Below are positions 19,501-27,731 of a stretch of DNA of 64,000 nt, piece after piece. Origin of the DNA: an uncultured Opitutia bacterium (GTDB lineage: Bacteria > Verrucomicrobiota > Verrucomicrobiia > Opitutales > Opitutaceae). The stretch lies in assembly GCA_903862955.1 (NCBI GenBank), contig CAIPAH010000003.1:62001-126000 (forward strand), given 5' to 3'. Position numbers and translations under genes: made by a program. Position 1 is the stretch's first letter. Every line of letters starts with the position of its first letter. Below the pieces are notes generated by a model that had not been told where the DNA came from, did not search any database, and was given only the letters and a program-made list of their open reading frames with translations.

Positions 19501-19662
19501 TCCATCGGTCTGGTGCTCGTCGGCGGCATGACCATCGGCACGATTTTCACGCTTTTCGTCGTTCCCTCGCTCTACATCCTCATCGCCAAGGACCACACCA
19601 AAGACCGACAGTCGGCGACCGTGCCGGCCCCCGGTCTGGCCAGCGCGGTTCCGGCCAAGTAA
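16513..19662 (+). CDS. RND efflux pump, HAE1 family (AcrB/MexB-like)
   Basis: The 1049-residue inner-membrane proton-driven drug/solute pump begins with the typical FTDLFIRRPVLAIVVSLVI helix. It has two large periplasmic loops and about 12 transmembrane helices. The proton-relay pair D403-D404 is seen in LSVGLVVDDAIVVVENVERH in TM4, and the partner lysine in GLVAKNGILIVEFAN in TM10. The length is standard for the hydrophobic and amphiphilic efflux (HAE1) subfamily rather than heavy-metal pumps. It is preceded by its adaptor and followed 5 bases later by a TolC gene, so the full tripartite pump is encoded. The substrate cannot be predicted. Confidence 0.97.
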   Translation: MNKAFTDLFIRRPVLAIVVSLVIVIAGIQAYRSLNIRQYPRSDNASVTISTVYVGASAELVRGFVTTPLEQAIAAADGIDYIESKSLQGYSLINVRLKLNYEPIKALAEISAKVNQVRNDLPPEAEVPAISVQSADSQFASAYLSFASDVLSQNEITDYLVRVVQPRLSAVAGVQRADIIGARTFAMRIWLKSDRMAAYNISPSQVRAALAANNYLSAIGTTKGALVQVNLTADTDLHSVGDFKRLIVRQQNDTIVRLEDIADVALGSEDYDTTVRMTGKTAVFIGIYPLPNANTIDVVKRVRTELEAVKKGLPNGLEAGIGYDASEYIENAIHDVFHTMMDTLLIVMVVIFLFLGSWRSVLVPVAAIPVSLIGALFLMQVFGFTINLLTLLAIVLSVGLVVDDAIVVVENVERHLREGRTPIDAALIGARELVGPIIAMTITLAAVYAPIGLQGGLTGTLFREFALTLAGAVTISGIVALTLSPMMSSRLLQSAEAEERGFAGWVNHKFDALRQSYGRALGGTLNARPAVYLVWAVFGLLWIPMYMFSPKELAPTEDQGVIFGIINAASNVSADQKNVYGKAAEKAFLVTPERDLTFQIMLPPAAGASVGADGFSGMVVKPWNQRKRTTAQILPEVQGRLSQIPGLQIFVALPSALPGGSNFPVEFVIASTADASQMLAFAQKIQMKAAQSGIFYFPPLIDLKIDQPQAQIMIDREKAGTLGVSLAQVGADLASAMGGNYVNRFNISGRSYKVIPQLKRGERLNADQLKDIYVTGPNGQLVPLSTIATIRNETVPRSLNRLQQLNAVKLSGLTNRTLDEALKVLENAAREILPPGYSIDYTGESRQLRQEGNKFVPAFMLAVVLIFLALAVQFNSFRDPLVILLGSVPLAMFGALLFTFLKMPNPNVPSWTSGWTTTMNIYAQVGLVTLVGLVAKNGILIVEFANKLQEAGKPKLEAIHDAAMTRLRPILMTSVATIAGHFPLTLVTGAGAAARNSIGLVLVGGMTIGTIFTLFVVPSLYILIAKDHTKDRQSATVPAPGLASAVPAK

Positions 19663-19667
19663 TTTCT

Positions 19668-21011
19668 ATGAAACCCGTCCGTCTTCCCCTCGTTTTGACC
19701 CTGCCGCTCGCGGGGATCCTCCTGGCGTTCGCGCCCCTTTCCGCTGCCCCGGAGCCGGAGCAGCCCATGCCCGGCTCGCTGGACCTGAAGTCGGCGATCG
19801 GCTTCGCCATTGAGAACAACTTCGACATCCGCCAGGCCCGCGAACGCATCAAGCAACAGGACGGCGTGGTGATCGAGGTCACCGCCCGGGCGATTCCCAA
19901 CGTCGCCGCCACCGGCTACTACGAGCATCTCGACAAGTCCATCTCCTCGCAGTTTCCCGCCAGTGACCGCTACTGGTCCGTCAGCCTCACGGCGACGCAG
20001 ACGTTGTTCGCCGGCGGCGGGGTGCGCTCGGCCATCAAGAGCGCCGACCTGGCCCGTGACGCCGCCATGCTCGACCTGAAGAACGTCATCAACAACGCCC
20101 TCCTGTCCGTGCGCATCGCGTTCTACGACGTGCTGCTCAACCAGGAGAAGATCAAGGTGCAGGAGCAGAACGTCGAGTTGCTCCGCCAGCAGCTGAAGAA
20201 CGTCACCGACCGCTTCAACGCCGGCACCGTTTCCTCCTTTGAAAAGCTGCGCGCCGAGGTCGCCGTGGCCAACGCCCAGGTGCCCCTCATCACCGCGCGC
20301 AACGACTACCGCCTGTCCATCGAGTCCCTGCGCCTCGCGCTCGGCTTCACCCGCAACAGCCAGGATACGCTGACGAAGGTCCCCGACATCCTCGGCAGCC
20401 TCGACTACACGCCCACCAGCTTTGACCTCCAGGCCGCGTTCGACTCGGCGCACAACAACCGCCCCGACCTGCAACGCCTGGCCAAGCTTTCGGAGGCCGG
20501 CGAGCAGACGGTCACGACGGCCCGTTCCAACTATTACCCGAATCTCCAGCTCTACGGCGGCTGGGCGCTCCGCAAGGGCGTGAGCAACACCCTCAGCGAT
20601 TCGCCCGACGGCTTCCTCGTCGGCGTGCAGTCGCAGTGGAACATCTTTGATGGCCGCGCCACCGGTGGCCGCGTCGCGCAGGCCCGCTCCGTCCTCCAGC
20701 AGACCAAGCTCGCCCAAGTCCAGGCCCAGCTCGATGCCGAGGTCGAGGTCCGCCGGGCTTTCTCGTCTTGGCAGGAATCCACCGAGCTCGTCGACGCCTC
20801 GCAAAAGGTCGTCGCCCAAGCCGAGGAGGCGGTTCGCCTCGCCACCGCGCGTTACGACGCCGGCACCGCCACGCAGCTGGATGTGCTGCAGTCCCAGGTT
20901 GACCTGACGACGGCCCGCACCAACCAGCTCCAAGCCTACTACAATTACAACACGGCCGTCGCCACGCTCCGCAAGGCGATGGGCCTTCCCGACCAGTCGG
21001 TGAACGGTTGA
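19668..21011 (+). CDS. TolC-family outer-membrane efflux channel
   Basis: A 447-residue protein with a signal peptide (cleavage near PLSAAP) and the two repeated alpha-helical/beta segments of TolC. Repeat one includes FDIRQARERIKQQDG and repeat two NRPDLQRLAKLSEAG. Long heptad-rich helices and the conserved RFNAGTVSSFEKLRAEV and YDAGTATQLDVLQSQVDL stretches form the periplasmic tunnel. It starts 5 bases after the RND pump stop, so it is the exit duct of that pump. The end QAYYNYNTAVATLRKAMG is typical of the family. Confidence 0.95.
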   Translation: MKPVRLPLVLTLPLAGILLAFAPLSAAPEPEQPMPGSLDLKSAIGFAIENNFDIRQARERIKQQDGVVIEVTARAIPNVAATGYYEHLDKSISSQFPASDRYWSVSLTATQTLFAGGGVRSAIKSADLARDAAMLDLKNVINNALLSVRIAFYDVLLNQEKIKVQEQNVELLRQQLKNVTDRFNAGTVSSFEKLRAEVAVANAQVPLITARNDYRLSIESLRLALGFTRNSQDTLTKVPDILGSLDYTPTSFDLQAAFDSAHNNRPDLQRLAKLSEAGEQTVTTARSNYYPNLQLYGGWALRKGVSNTLSDSPDGFLVGVQSQWNIFDGRATGGRVAQARSVLQQTKLAQVQAQLDAEVEVRRAFSSWQESTELVDASQKVVAQAEEAVRLATARYDAGTATQLDVLQSQVDLTTARTNQLQAYYNYNTAVATLRKAMGLPDQSVNG

Positions 21012-21108
21012 TCCGCGGAAATCTCCGCTCTCGGGCGGGGTAGTCGCCGTTCCTGACTCCCCCGGCCGGTTCGCCCCCCAGAGTGAAGCGGACGGTCTGT
21101 CCTCTCGC

Positions 21109-24102
21109 ATGAAACTCAGCCGCCTTATCGTCCTCGGGCTGGCGATAGTCGGCGTCCTCGTGTTCGCCGCCGCGGTGACCGTCTTCACACCCGGCTTCCA
21201 AACGTGGGCCGCCCGGCGGGCACTGGCGTCGCGGCCGGATTGGGCTGTCACTTTCACTCGCGTTTCCGCGGGCCTGGGCCAGGTCCACCTCGAGGGCGTG
21301 CGGGTGGTCCGGTCCGGCGCGGTGCTCACGTTGCCGGTTGTGGACGTGACCCTTCCCGTGATCCCGGCCGCCTGGCGGCAGCGGGTGCAAATTTCTCGGC
21401 TGGAGGCCAAGGGGTGGACGCTGGATTTGACGCACGCGCCGACGTCCTCGTCCCCGAACGTTGCAGACACTTCTGCGCCGCACCCGCGGGAGTTTTCGCT
21501 GCTGCCTTCCGCGTATGCCGACACGCCGGCGGCGCCATCGCCGGTGGTCTTCGCCGGGATCTTCGACCACCTGCACCTGCCCGTGGATCTCTCGCTGGCG
21601 GGCGTGGATCTGGCCGGCGAGGTCCTGCTGCCTGCGTTGCCCGGACGGCCGGCGGCGAGGGCGAAAGTGACGCTGACGGGCGGAAATCTGGCTGCCGGTC
21701 ACCCGGGCAAATTTGATTACACGGCGGTCATTATCTTCGAGGGGGCGGAGGCGCCCGTGCATGAGTTGAAGGTGGAGGGCGAGCTGGGCGTGGTGATGGA
21801 CACGCCGCGCAGCATCGCGCGTTTCGTGGCGGCCACGACGGCGGAGGCGAGCGGCCCGAAGTTTCCCGAGAACGTCCGCCTCGAGTTCGACGTCTCCGCC
21901 GCCCAGTCGGCCGGCGGCGAAAATTACGCAGTGGTGCTGCTGTCCGGATCGAAGCAGCTCGCCGCGATCGAAACGAGTTATGCCGCGGGCGAGAGTCATC
22001 TGCGCGGCACCTGGCGGCTCGACCTGCATCACACCGACTTGGCGCCGTTCTTGTTTGGGCGGGAGCTGCCGGTGTTCGCCGGGGTGGGCGAGGGGCGGTT
22101 CGACGTCGACACGACCTTTGTCGAGTTGAACGCGAGCGGACGACTGGATGCCACCGCAGACGGCTTGGCGGCGATCAATCCCGAGTTGGCGATCCTGGGT
22201 GCGGTGCACCTGACCGCCGATTTTGATTTTGCCCAGCGGGGCGACGCCACTCGCGTCGAGCGGCTGTCGGTCACTTTGGCGCGGACCAAGCCGGTGGCGA
22301 CGGTGCGGGCGCTGCAGGCGTTTGAGTTCAACCTGAAGACGGGAGAATTGAACGTCGCGGACCCGGCCAGCGAGCTGCTCGGTGTGGTCTTCCAAGGCCT
22401 GCCGGTCGCATGGGTGAGACCCTTGCTCCGCCGGACCGGGTTGGACGTGACCGGCAACGAATTGCAGGGCGAATTCGCGGCGAGCGCGCGCAACGGCGGC
22501 TTTTCCATCCGACCGAAATCGCCGCTGACGGTGGGTAACCTGACGGTCACGGGCGCCGATGGGCGCGTGTTCCTGCGGGGCGTGGACATCGCGCTGACCG
22601 GTTCGGCGGATTACGCGCCGCAAGGCTGGCAGGTGGCCTGCGCGCCGTTGGCGGTCAGCAGCGGCGGCGTGCCGTTGTTCGCCCTCGAGTTGAGGGCCGG
22701 GCAGCTATCCGGCAAGGACCAGCCCATCAAGCTGGCGGGCGACTGGACGGCCCATCTGCCGGCGGTGCTGCAGCAACGCGAATTGGGCGGCGTGCTGACG
22801 TCCGGCGAGGCGCAGGGCGACTTTGCCGCGAGTTTCGACGCCAAGCGCGAGATCCAAATCAAGCTGGCGCTCACTCATCTCGTTTCGGCCAGCGCGGGTG
22901 AACTGCCTTCGCTCCAGGCGGACGTCCGCGCGGATGTGCAGCCCGACGGCAACATCACCTTCAATGCGCCTTTCCGGTTCGAGCGCGGCGCGAGCAAATC
23001 CGATTTTACCCTGGCCGGAACGGCCGTCGCCGCCGGGGGCAAGATCGCGCTGACGGGGCGGGTCACCAGCACGAGTTTGCGCCTCGACGACATGCAGGCG
23101 TTTGCGCTGCCGTTTCTTTCCGCCGCCGATGCTTCCGCCGCCGGTCCCGTCGCCGCGCCTGATCACGCGGCGCCCTTTTGGCGGGCGGTCACCGGGCAGT
23201 GCACGCTCGCATTGAAGCAATTTTCCTACGGTGACCAACTTCAGCTGACTGACGTGAGTGGAGTGCTGAGAATCGAGCCGGCGGTGTTGCGGCTCGAGGA
23301 CGGCCGCGCCGGTTTTGGGCCGGACAGCACGGTGCAGATCAGCGGCGGCCTCACGGCGCAGGGGGCGGGCTCGCCCGGCTACGGGCTCGCGGCGGATGTT
23401 TCGCTGGGCAATTTTGACGTGGGGGCGGTGTTCCGTGCGCTCGATCCCACGCGCACGCCGACGGTGGAAGGCCGCGTCACGCTCGTGAGCCACCTCACGG
23501 GTTCGGGCGCGACGCTGGCGGATCTGGCGGAACATACCCGCGGGGAAATGAAGTTGTCCGGCAAGAGCGGCATCTTCCGCGCGCTATCGGCCGACTTGTC
23601 CGACCGGATCCAGAAAACCCAATCCCGCGTGGCCGCGATCGGCAGCCTGCTGGGGGTGGTCACCGACGATTACGTCAACAAGTCGAAGATCCTCGCCGAT
23701 ATTGCAAAGTCGCTTTCGGAAATCCCCTTCGACCAGCTGAGCCTGACTGCCACGCGCGATGACGCCCTGAATCTCGTGATCAAGGATTTTTCGCTCATCT
23801 CCCCCGAAGTGCGCATCGGCGGTGGCGGCGTAATTCACTATGCGCCGGGCGTGCCTGTCGTTTCCCAGGCACTGGAGGTGCAGCTGAACCTCGGGGCGCG
23901 AGGGCGGTTGGGCGACCAGATCAAGCGGGCGGGCCTGTTGGATCAGCAGCTGGATAATCTCGGCTACGCGCCGTTTGCCGTGCCGTTGCGCATCGGTGGC
24001 ACCCTCGCTCGGCCCGATACCAGCGCGATCCGCGACGCGCTGCTCAACTCCGCCTTGGAGCGCAGCGGCCTGCTGGACAGCCTGTTTGGCCGGGGCAAGT
24101 AA
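21109..24102 (+). CDS. AsmA-like envelope protein
   Basis: A 997-residue protein with one N-terminal transmembrane helix (residues about 5-27) followed by a long periplasmic region of beta-rich repeats. The opening is typical of AsmA/TamB/DUF748-type proteins, and the C-terminal third resembles the AsmA C-terminal domain: LTGSGATLADLAEHTRGEMKLSGKSG, LLGVVTDDYVNKSKILADI, SPEVRIGGGGVIHYAP. AsmA-clan proteins are hydrophobic-groove bridges implicated in moving phospholipids between membranes. It lies 97 bases after the TolC gene and 77 bases before the Aas-like gene, all on one strand, which fits an envelope-lipid role. The exact subfamily is uncertain. Confidence 0.72.
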   Translation: MKLSRLIVLGLAIVGVLVFAAAVTVFTPGFQTWAARRALASRPDWAVTFTRVSAGLGQVHLEGVRVVRSGAVLTLPVVDVTLPVIPAAWRQRVQISRLEAKGWTLDLTHAPTSSSPNVADTSAPHPREFSLLPSAYADTPAAPSPVVFAGIFDHLHLPVDLSLAGVDLAGEVLLPALPGRPAARAKVTLTGGNLAAGHPGKFDYTAVIIFEGAEAPVHELKVEGELGVVMDTPRSIARFVAATTAEASGPKFPENVRLEFDVSAAQSAGGENYAVVLLSGSKQLAAIETSYAAGESHLRGTWRLDLHHTDLAPFLFGRELPVFAGVGEGRFDVDTTFVELNASGRLDATADGLAAINPELAILGAVHLTADFDFAQRGDATRVERLSVTLARTKPVATVRALQAFEFNLKTGELNVADPASELLGVVFQGLPVAWVRPLLRRTGLDVTGNELQGEFAASARNGGFSIRPKSPLTVGNLTVTGADGRVFLRGVDIALTGSADYAPQGWQVACAPLAVSSGGVPLFALELRAGQLSGKDQPIKLAGDWTAHLPAVLQQRELGGVLTSGEAQGDFAASFDAKREIQIKLALTHLVSASAGELPSLQADVRADVQPDGNITFNAPFRFERGASKSDFTLAGTAVAAGGKIALTGRVTSTSLRLDDMQAFALPFLSAADASAAGPVAAPDHAAPFWRAVTGQCTLALKQFSYGDQLQLTDVSGVLRIEPAVLRLEDGRAGFGPDSTVQISGGLTAQGAGSPGYGLAADVSLGNFDVGAVFRALDPTRTPTVEGRVTLVSHLTGSGATLADLAEHTRGEMKLSGKSGIFRALSADLSDRIQKTQSRVAAIGSLLGVVTDDYVNKSKILADIAKSLSEIPFDQLSLTATRDDALNLVIKDFSLISPEVRIGGGGVIHYAPGVPVVSQALEVQLNLGARGRLGDQIKRAGLLDQQLDNLGYAPFAVPLRIGGTLARPDTSAIRDALLNSALERSGLLDSLFGRGK

Positions 24103-24179
24103 CGCTGGAAGCCGGGCGCGGGCCCGAGGAAAAGCGTTGAAAATAAACCCGGCGGCGTCGGCATTAGGTGTCCGCGCCC

Positions 24180-26432
24180 ATGCCACCCCTGCTACCCCGC
24201 CGGCGCTCCTACGTCCCGGCCTACTTGGAGTTTCCCGCGCGAGCCATTGCCCGCGCGCTTTACCGTGTGCGGAGCCTGGGCACCGAGCATATCCCGGCGA
24301 CGGGTGGCGTGCTGGTCATCGCGAACCACCTTTCCTACGTCGATCCCGTCGTCCTCCAGATGGCGTGTCCGCGACCGCTGCGGTTCATCGGCTACAAGGG
24401 CCTCCGCGACAATGCGGTCTTTGACTGGTGCTTCCGCAAGGCCGGCGTGCTGTCCATCTCGGCCACCAGCCCGGCGGAGGGCTTGCGCCGGGCCATCAAG
24501 GCGGCGACGTCGGGCGAGGCGGTCGTGATTTTTCCCGAGGGACACATCTCGCGCACCGGCCAGTTGATGGCCATCCAGCGCGGCTTCGAGGTGATCGCGC
24601 GGCGGGCCAATGTCCCGGTCGTGCCGGCGTTCATCGACGGCGTATGGGGCTCGGTCTTTTCCTTCGCGGGCAATTCCTATCTTTGGAAGTCGCCCCGCCT
24701 GATGCCCACGCCGGTGTGCGTGCAATTCGGTGCGCCGATCGCGCCCGACGAGGCTTCGCCCGCACGTGCGCGCCAGGCGCTGCTGGATCTAGGCGCAGAG
24801 GCGTTCTCCCAGCGTCCGGTGCTGCGCCGGCACCTGGGTCGGGAATGCATTCAGGCACTGGTGAAGCACCCGCGTCGCATTGCGCTGGTGGATCGCACCG
24901 CCGAGCGCCGGGTGGTGCGCGCCGGTCAACTCGCGGCCGCCGCCGCTGCGCTGTCCCGCCACTTGCTGCGCACGGTGCCCGAGCGCCGCGTGGGCATTGT
25001 CCTGCCGCCGGGCGCGGGCGCGTTCATCGCCAACCTCGCGGTGCTTTGCGCCGGCAAGATCCCGGTGAACCTCAACTTTACCGCCGGCAAGGCTGCCCTG
25101 GAGGCCAGCATGAAGATCGCGGGCGTGAAGACCGTGCTGTCCGCCGACGTGCTGCGGCAGCGCGTGCCAAATTTTCCGTGGCCCGAGCAAACACTCGACC
25201 TGGCGAAAACGCTGGCGGCGATGGGCGGCAAGCGCGCGATCCTGCCATGGCTGGTGGGCGTGTGGCTCCTGCCGAATCAATGGTTCGCGAGTCTGCTGGG
25301 CCTGCCGAAAGTGGGGGACAACGAGGAGGCCGGCCTGCTGTTCACGAGCGGCAGCTCGGGCGAGCCGAAGGGCGTCGCGCTCTCGCACCGCAACATCCTC
25401 GCCAACTGCTCGCAGATTTCCTCGCTCTCCATCCTCCCGGAATCGGCGTCGCTCGTGGGCTGCCTGCCGCTGTTCCACAGCATGGGGTTCACGGTCACGC
25501 TCTGGTATCCGCTGATCCGCGGTTGCGTGGTCGTCACGGTCCCGAGCCCGCTCGACACGCGCAAGATCATCGACGCCATCAAGGAGGAGGGTGCCACCGT
25601 GCTGATCGGCGCGCCGACCTTCATCCGCCCGATCCTGCGCAAGGCGCACCCGAGCGAACTGCGCTCGCTGGAGTTGGTCGTCACGGGCGCGGAAAAGCTG
25701 CCTGACGACCTCTACAAGGCGTTCCTCGAGACGTTCCACATCGAAATCCTGCAAGGCTACGGGCTCACCGAGACGACGCCCGCCAGCAATATCAACCAGC
25801 CGCATCCGGCGGTGACGACACCCACCGCCGAGCCGCAGATCGGCAAACGCGCCGGATCCACCGGCCGACTCCTGCCCGGAATGGCGGTGCGAATCGTAAA
25901 TCCTGAAACCGCCGAGGAGGTGCCGCCCGGCGAACAAGGCATTGTGTGGTTCAAGGGCGCAAACGTCTTCAGCGGCTACCTCGACGATCCGCAAAAGACT
26001 GCCGCGGCCTTCCGCGACGGCTGGTTCGTCACCGGCGACCTCGGCCGGATGGACGAGGAGGGATTCCTGTTTATCGAGGGCCGGCTGTCGCGGTTTTCGA
26101 AGATCGGCGGCGAGATGGTGCCGCATGGCACGGTGGAGCAGAAGCTGGCCGAGGTGTTCGGCTGGGACGAGACGGAGAGCTACAGCGCCGTGGTGATGGG
26201 CGTGCCCGACTCGACCAAGGGCGAGGCGTTGGTGCTGCTGACGACGCGGCATGTGAACTCGGACCAGGTCCGCGAAAAACTGCTCGCGAGCGGCCTGCCG
26301 AATCTCTGGGTGCCAAAGATTGTCCACCGTGTCGAAAAAATCCCCGTTCTCGGCACCGGCAAACTGGACCTCAAGGGCTGCCGCGACCTGGCGCTGGAAG
26401 GAACCGGCCAAAAGGTAAAAAGTGAAGCATGA
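24180..26432 (+). CDS. Aas-like bifunctional acyltransferase / acyl-ACP synthetase
   Basis: A fusion of about 750 residues. The N-terminal PlsC-type acyltransferase has the HX4D motif (NHLSYVD, H50 and D55) and FPEGHISRTG near residue 118. The C-terminal AMP-forming ligase has the P-loop FTSGSSGEPKG near residue 390, GYGLTETTPA, WFVTGDLGRMDEEG and a terminal GTGKLDLKG. E. coli Aas has the same order and rescues lysophospholipids using acyl-ACP. It lacks an attached LplT-like transporter. A GTG 12 bases upstream (24168) is an alternative start. It may act with the AsmA-like protein just upstream on phospholipid repair; that is inferred. Confidence 0.88.
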   Translation: MPPLLPRRRSYVPAYLEFPARAIARALYRVRSLGTEHIPATGGVLVIANHLSYVDPVVLQMACPRPLRFIGYKGLRDNAVFDWCFRKAGVLSISATSPAEGLRRAIKAATSGEAVVIFPEGHISRTGQLMAIQRGFEVIARRANVPVVPAFIDGVWGSVFSFAGNSYLWKSPRLMPTPVCVQFGAPIAPDEASPARARQALLDLGAEAFSQRPVLRRHLGRECIQALVKHPRRIALVDRTAERRVVRAGQLAAAAAALSRHLLRTVPERRVGIVLPPGAGAFIANLAVLCAGKIPVNLNFTAGKAALEASMKIAGVKTVLSADVLRQRVPNFPWPEQTLDLAKTLAAMGGKRAILPWLVGVWLLPNQWFASLLGLPKVGDNEEAGLLFTSGSSGEPKGVALSHRNILANCSQISSLSILPESASLVGCLPLFHSMGFTVTLWYPLIRGCVVVTVPSPLDTRKIIDAIKEEGATVLIGAPTFIRPILRKAHPSELRSLELVVTGAEKLPDDLYKAFLETFHIEILQGYGLTETTPASNINQPHPAVTTPTAEPQIGKRAGSTGRLLPGMAVRIVNPETAEEVPPGEQGIVWFKGANVFSGYLDDPQKTAAAFRDGWFVTGDLGRMDEEGFLFIEGRLSRFSKIGGEMVPHGTVEQKLAEVFGWDETESYSAVVMGVPDSTKGEALVLLTTRHVNSDQVREKLLASGLPNLWVPKIVHRVEKIPVLGTGKLDLKGCRDLALEGTGQKVKSEA

Positions 26433-26441
26433 CCGCTGTTC

Positions 26442-27539
26442 TCACCGCACCACGCGGGCGCTGCCGCCAGCCATCAGCTTCTCGACTTCCTTGACCGTGG
26501 CCATCGAGGTGTCGCCAGGGGTCGTCATCGCGAGCGCGCCGTGGGCGGCGCCGTAGTTGACGGCCTTGGCGGCGTCTCCCGTCTTGAGAAAGCCGTAGAT
26601 CAGCCCGCTGGCGAAGCTGTCGCCGCCGCCGACGCGGTCGAGGATCTCGAGGGCGGGGTAGGCGCGGCTCTCGTGGAACTGGCCGCCGGCATAGCAGATG
26701 GCGCTCCAGTCGTTGACCGTCGCGGAGATCACGGTGCGCAGCGTGGTGGCGACGACCTGGAAGTTTTTGTATTTCGCGACGGCGTTCGTGATCATCTGCT
26801 TGAACGCGGCGGTCTCGATGTGGCTGATGTTCTCATCGGTGCCCTCGACCTCGAAGCCGAGCGAGGCGGTGAAGTCCTCCTCGTTGCCGATCATCACGTC
26901 CACGTATTTGGCGATCTCCTGGTTGACGGCGCGGGCCTTGGCTTGGCCGCCGATGCTCTTCCACAGCGATGGACGGTAGTTGAGGTCGTAGGAAACGATG
27001 GTGCCGTGCTTTTTTGCGGCCTTCACCGCCTCGATCGTCAGCGCGGCGGTGCTCTCGGACAGCGCGGCAAAGATGCCGCCGGTGTGGAACCAGCGCACGC
27101 CGCGAGCGCCGAAGATTTTCTCCCAGTCGAAGTCGCCGGGCTTGAGCTGGCTGGCGGCGGTGTGGCCGCGATCGGAGACGCCCACCGCACCGCGCACGCC
27201 GAAGCCGCGCTCGGTGAAATTGAGGCCGTTGCGCACGGTCCGGCCGATGCCGTCGTCCTCGCGCCACTTGAGGAACTCGGTACTGACGCCGCCCTGCAGG
27301 ATGAAGTCCTCGATCAGGTGGCCGACCTCGTTGTCCACGAACGCCGTGCAAACCGCGGTGCGCAGGCCGAAGCACTTGCGGAGGCCGCGCGCGACGTTGT
27401 ATTCGCCGCCGCCCTCCCAGGCCGTGAAGGCGCGGGCGGTGCGGATGCGAGTCTCGCCGGGGTCGAGGCGGAGCATGACCTCGCCGAGCGAGAGCAGGTC
27501 AAACTGGCACTGGTCGGCGGGCTTGAGGGTAAGGCTCAT
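26442..27539 (-). CDS. kdgK: PfkB-family sugar kinase, probably 2-dehydro-3-deoxygluconokinase
   Basis: A 365-residue ribokinase-fold enzyme. LSLGEVMLRLDPGETRIRTA and WEGGGEYNVARGL at the N-terminus resemble KDG kinases, and the anion-hole/catalytic motif DRVGGGDSFASGLIYG lies around residues 303-316 (catalytic Asp near 306; GGGDS rather than the usual GAGDx). The reaction would be KDG + ATP to KDPG, feeding the Entner-Doudoroff pathway and uronate use. The substrate is inferred from family resemblance. The ATG at 27539 is chosen because homologous sequence starts there. It converges with the Aas-like gene and diverges from the FAD dehydrogenase. Confidence 0.82.
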   Translation of the reverse strand: MSLTLKPADQCQFDLLSLGEVMLRLDPGETRIRTARAFTAWEGGGEYNVARGLRKCFGLRTAVCTAFVDNEVGHLIEDFILQGGVSTEFLKWREDDGIGRTVRNGLNFTERGFGVRGAVGVSDRGHTAASQLKPGDFDWEKIFGARGVRWFHTGGIFAALSESTAALTIEAVKAAKKHGTIVSYDLNYRPSLWKSIGGQAKARAVNQEIAKYVDVMIGNEEDFTASLGFEVEGTDENISHIETAAFKQMITNAVAKYKNFQVVATTLRTVISATVNDWSAICYAGGQFHESRAYPALEILDRVGGGDSFASGLIYGFLKTGDAAKAVNYGAAHGALAMTTPGDTSMATVKEVEKLMAGGSARVVR

Positions 27540-27599
27540 GGTCGGAATGGTGCCGAGCACTTCAAAACCACCGGGCCGGAAATGGAAGCACTTTCGCCA

Positions 27600-27722
27600 C
27601 AAGGATTGCCCACGGAGCACACGGAAAACACGGAATTCAGCATCGAAAAGCAGATGGTGTTTTGAGCATGTGACCGTGATTTTTATCCGTGTATTCCGTG
27701 TGATCCGCGGGCAATTTCCTTG
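27600..27722. repeat. Intergenic inverted repeat in the kdgK-FAD dehydrogenase divergent gap
   Basis: The left arm at 27600-27636 (CAAGGATTGCCCACGGAGCA, then CACGGAAAACACGGAAT) pairs with the right arm at 27684-27722 (ATCCGTGTATTCCGTGTGAT, then CCGCGGGCAATTTCCTTG). Roughly 33 of 37 positions match apart from a 2-base indel. The right arm ends 9 bases before the FAD-dehydrogenase ATG, so the 5' leader of that gene would contain half of the structure. Confidence 0.75.
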
Positions 27723-27731
27723 TTACGTGCC

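Noticed and set aside
16210-19596. A 1128-codon minus-strand open frame opposite the RND pump
   Set aside because: Shadow of the real pump gene: composition is His/Arg/Asp-rich, no domain, and the plus-strand frame is an unmistakable RND pump.
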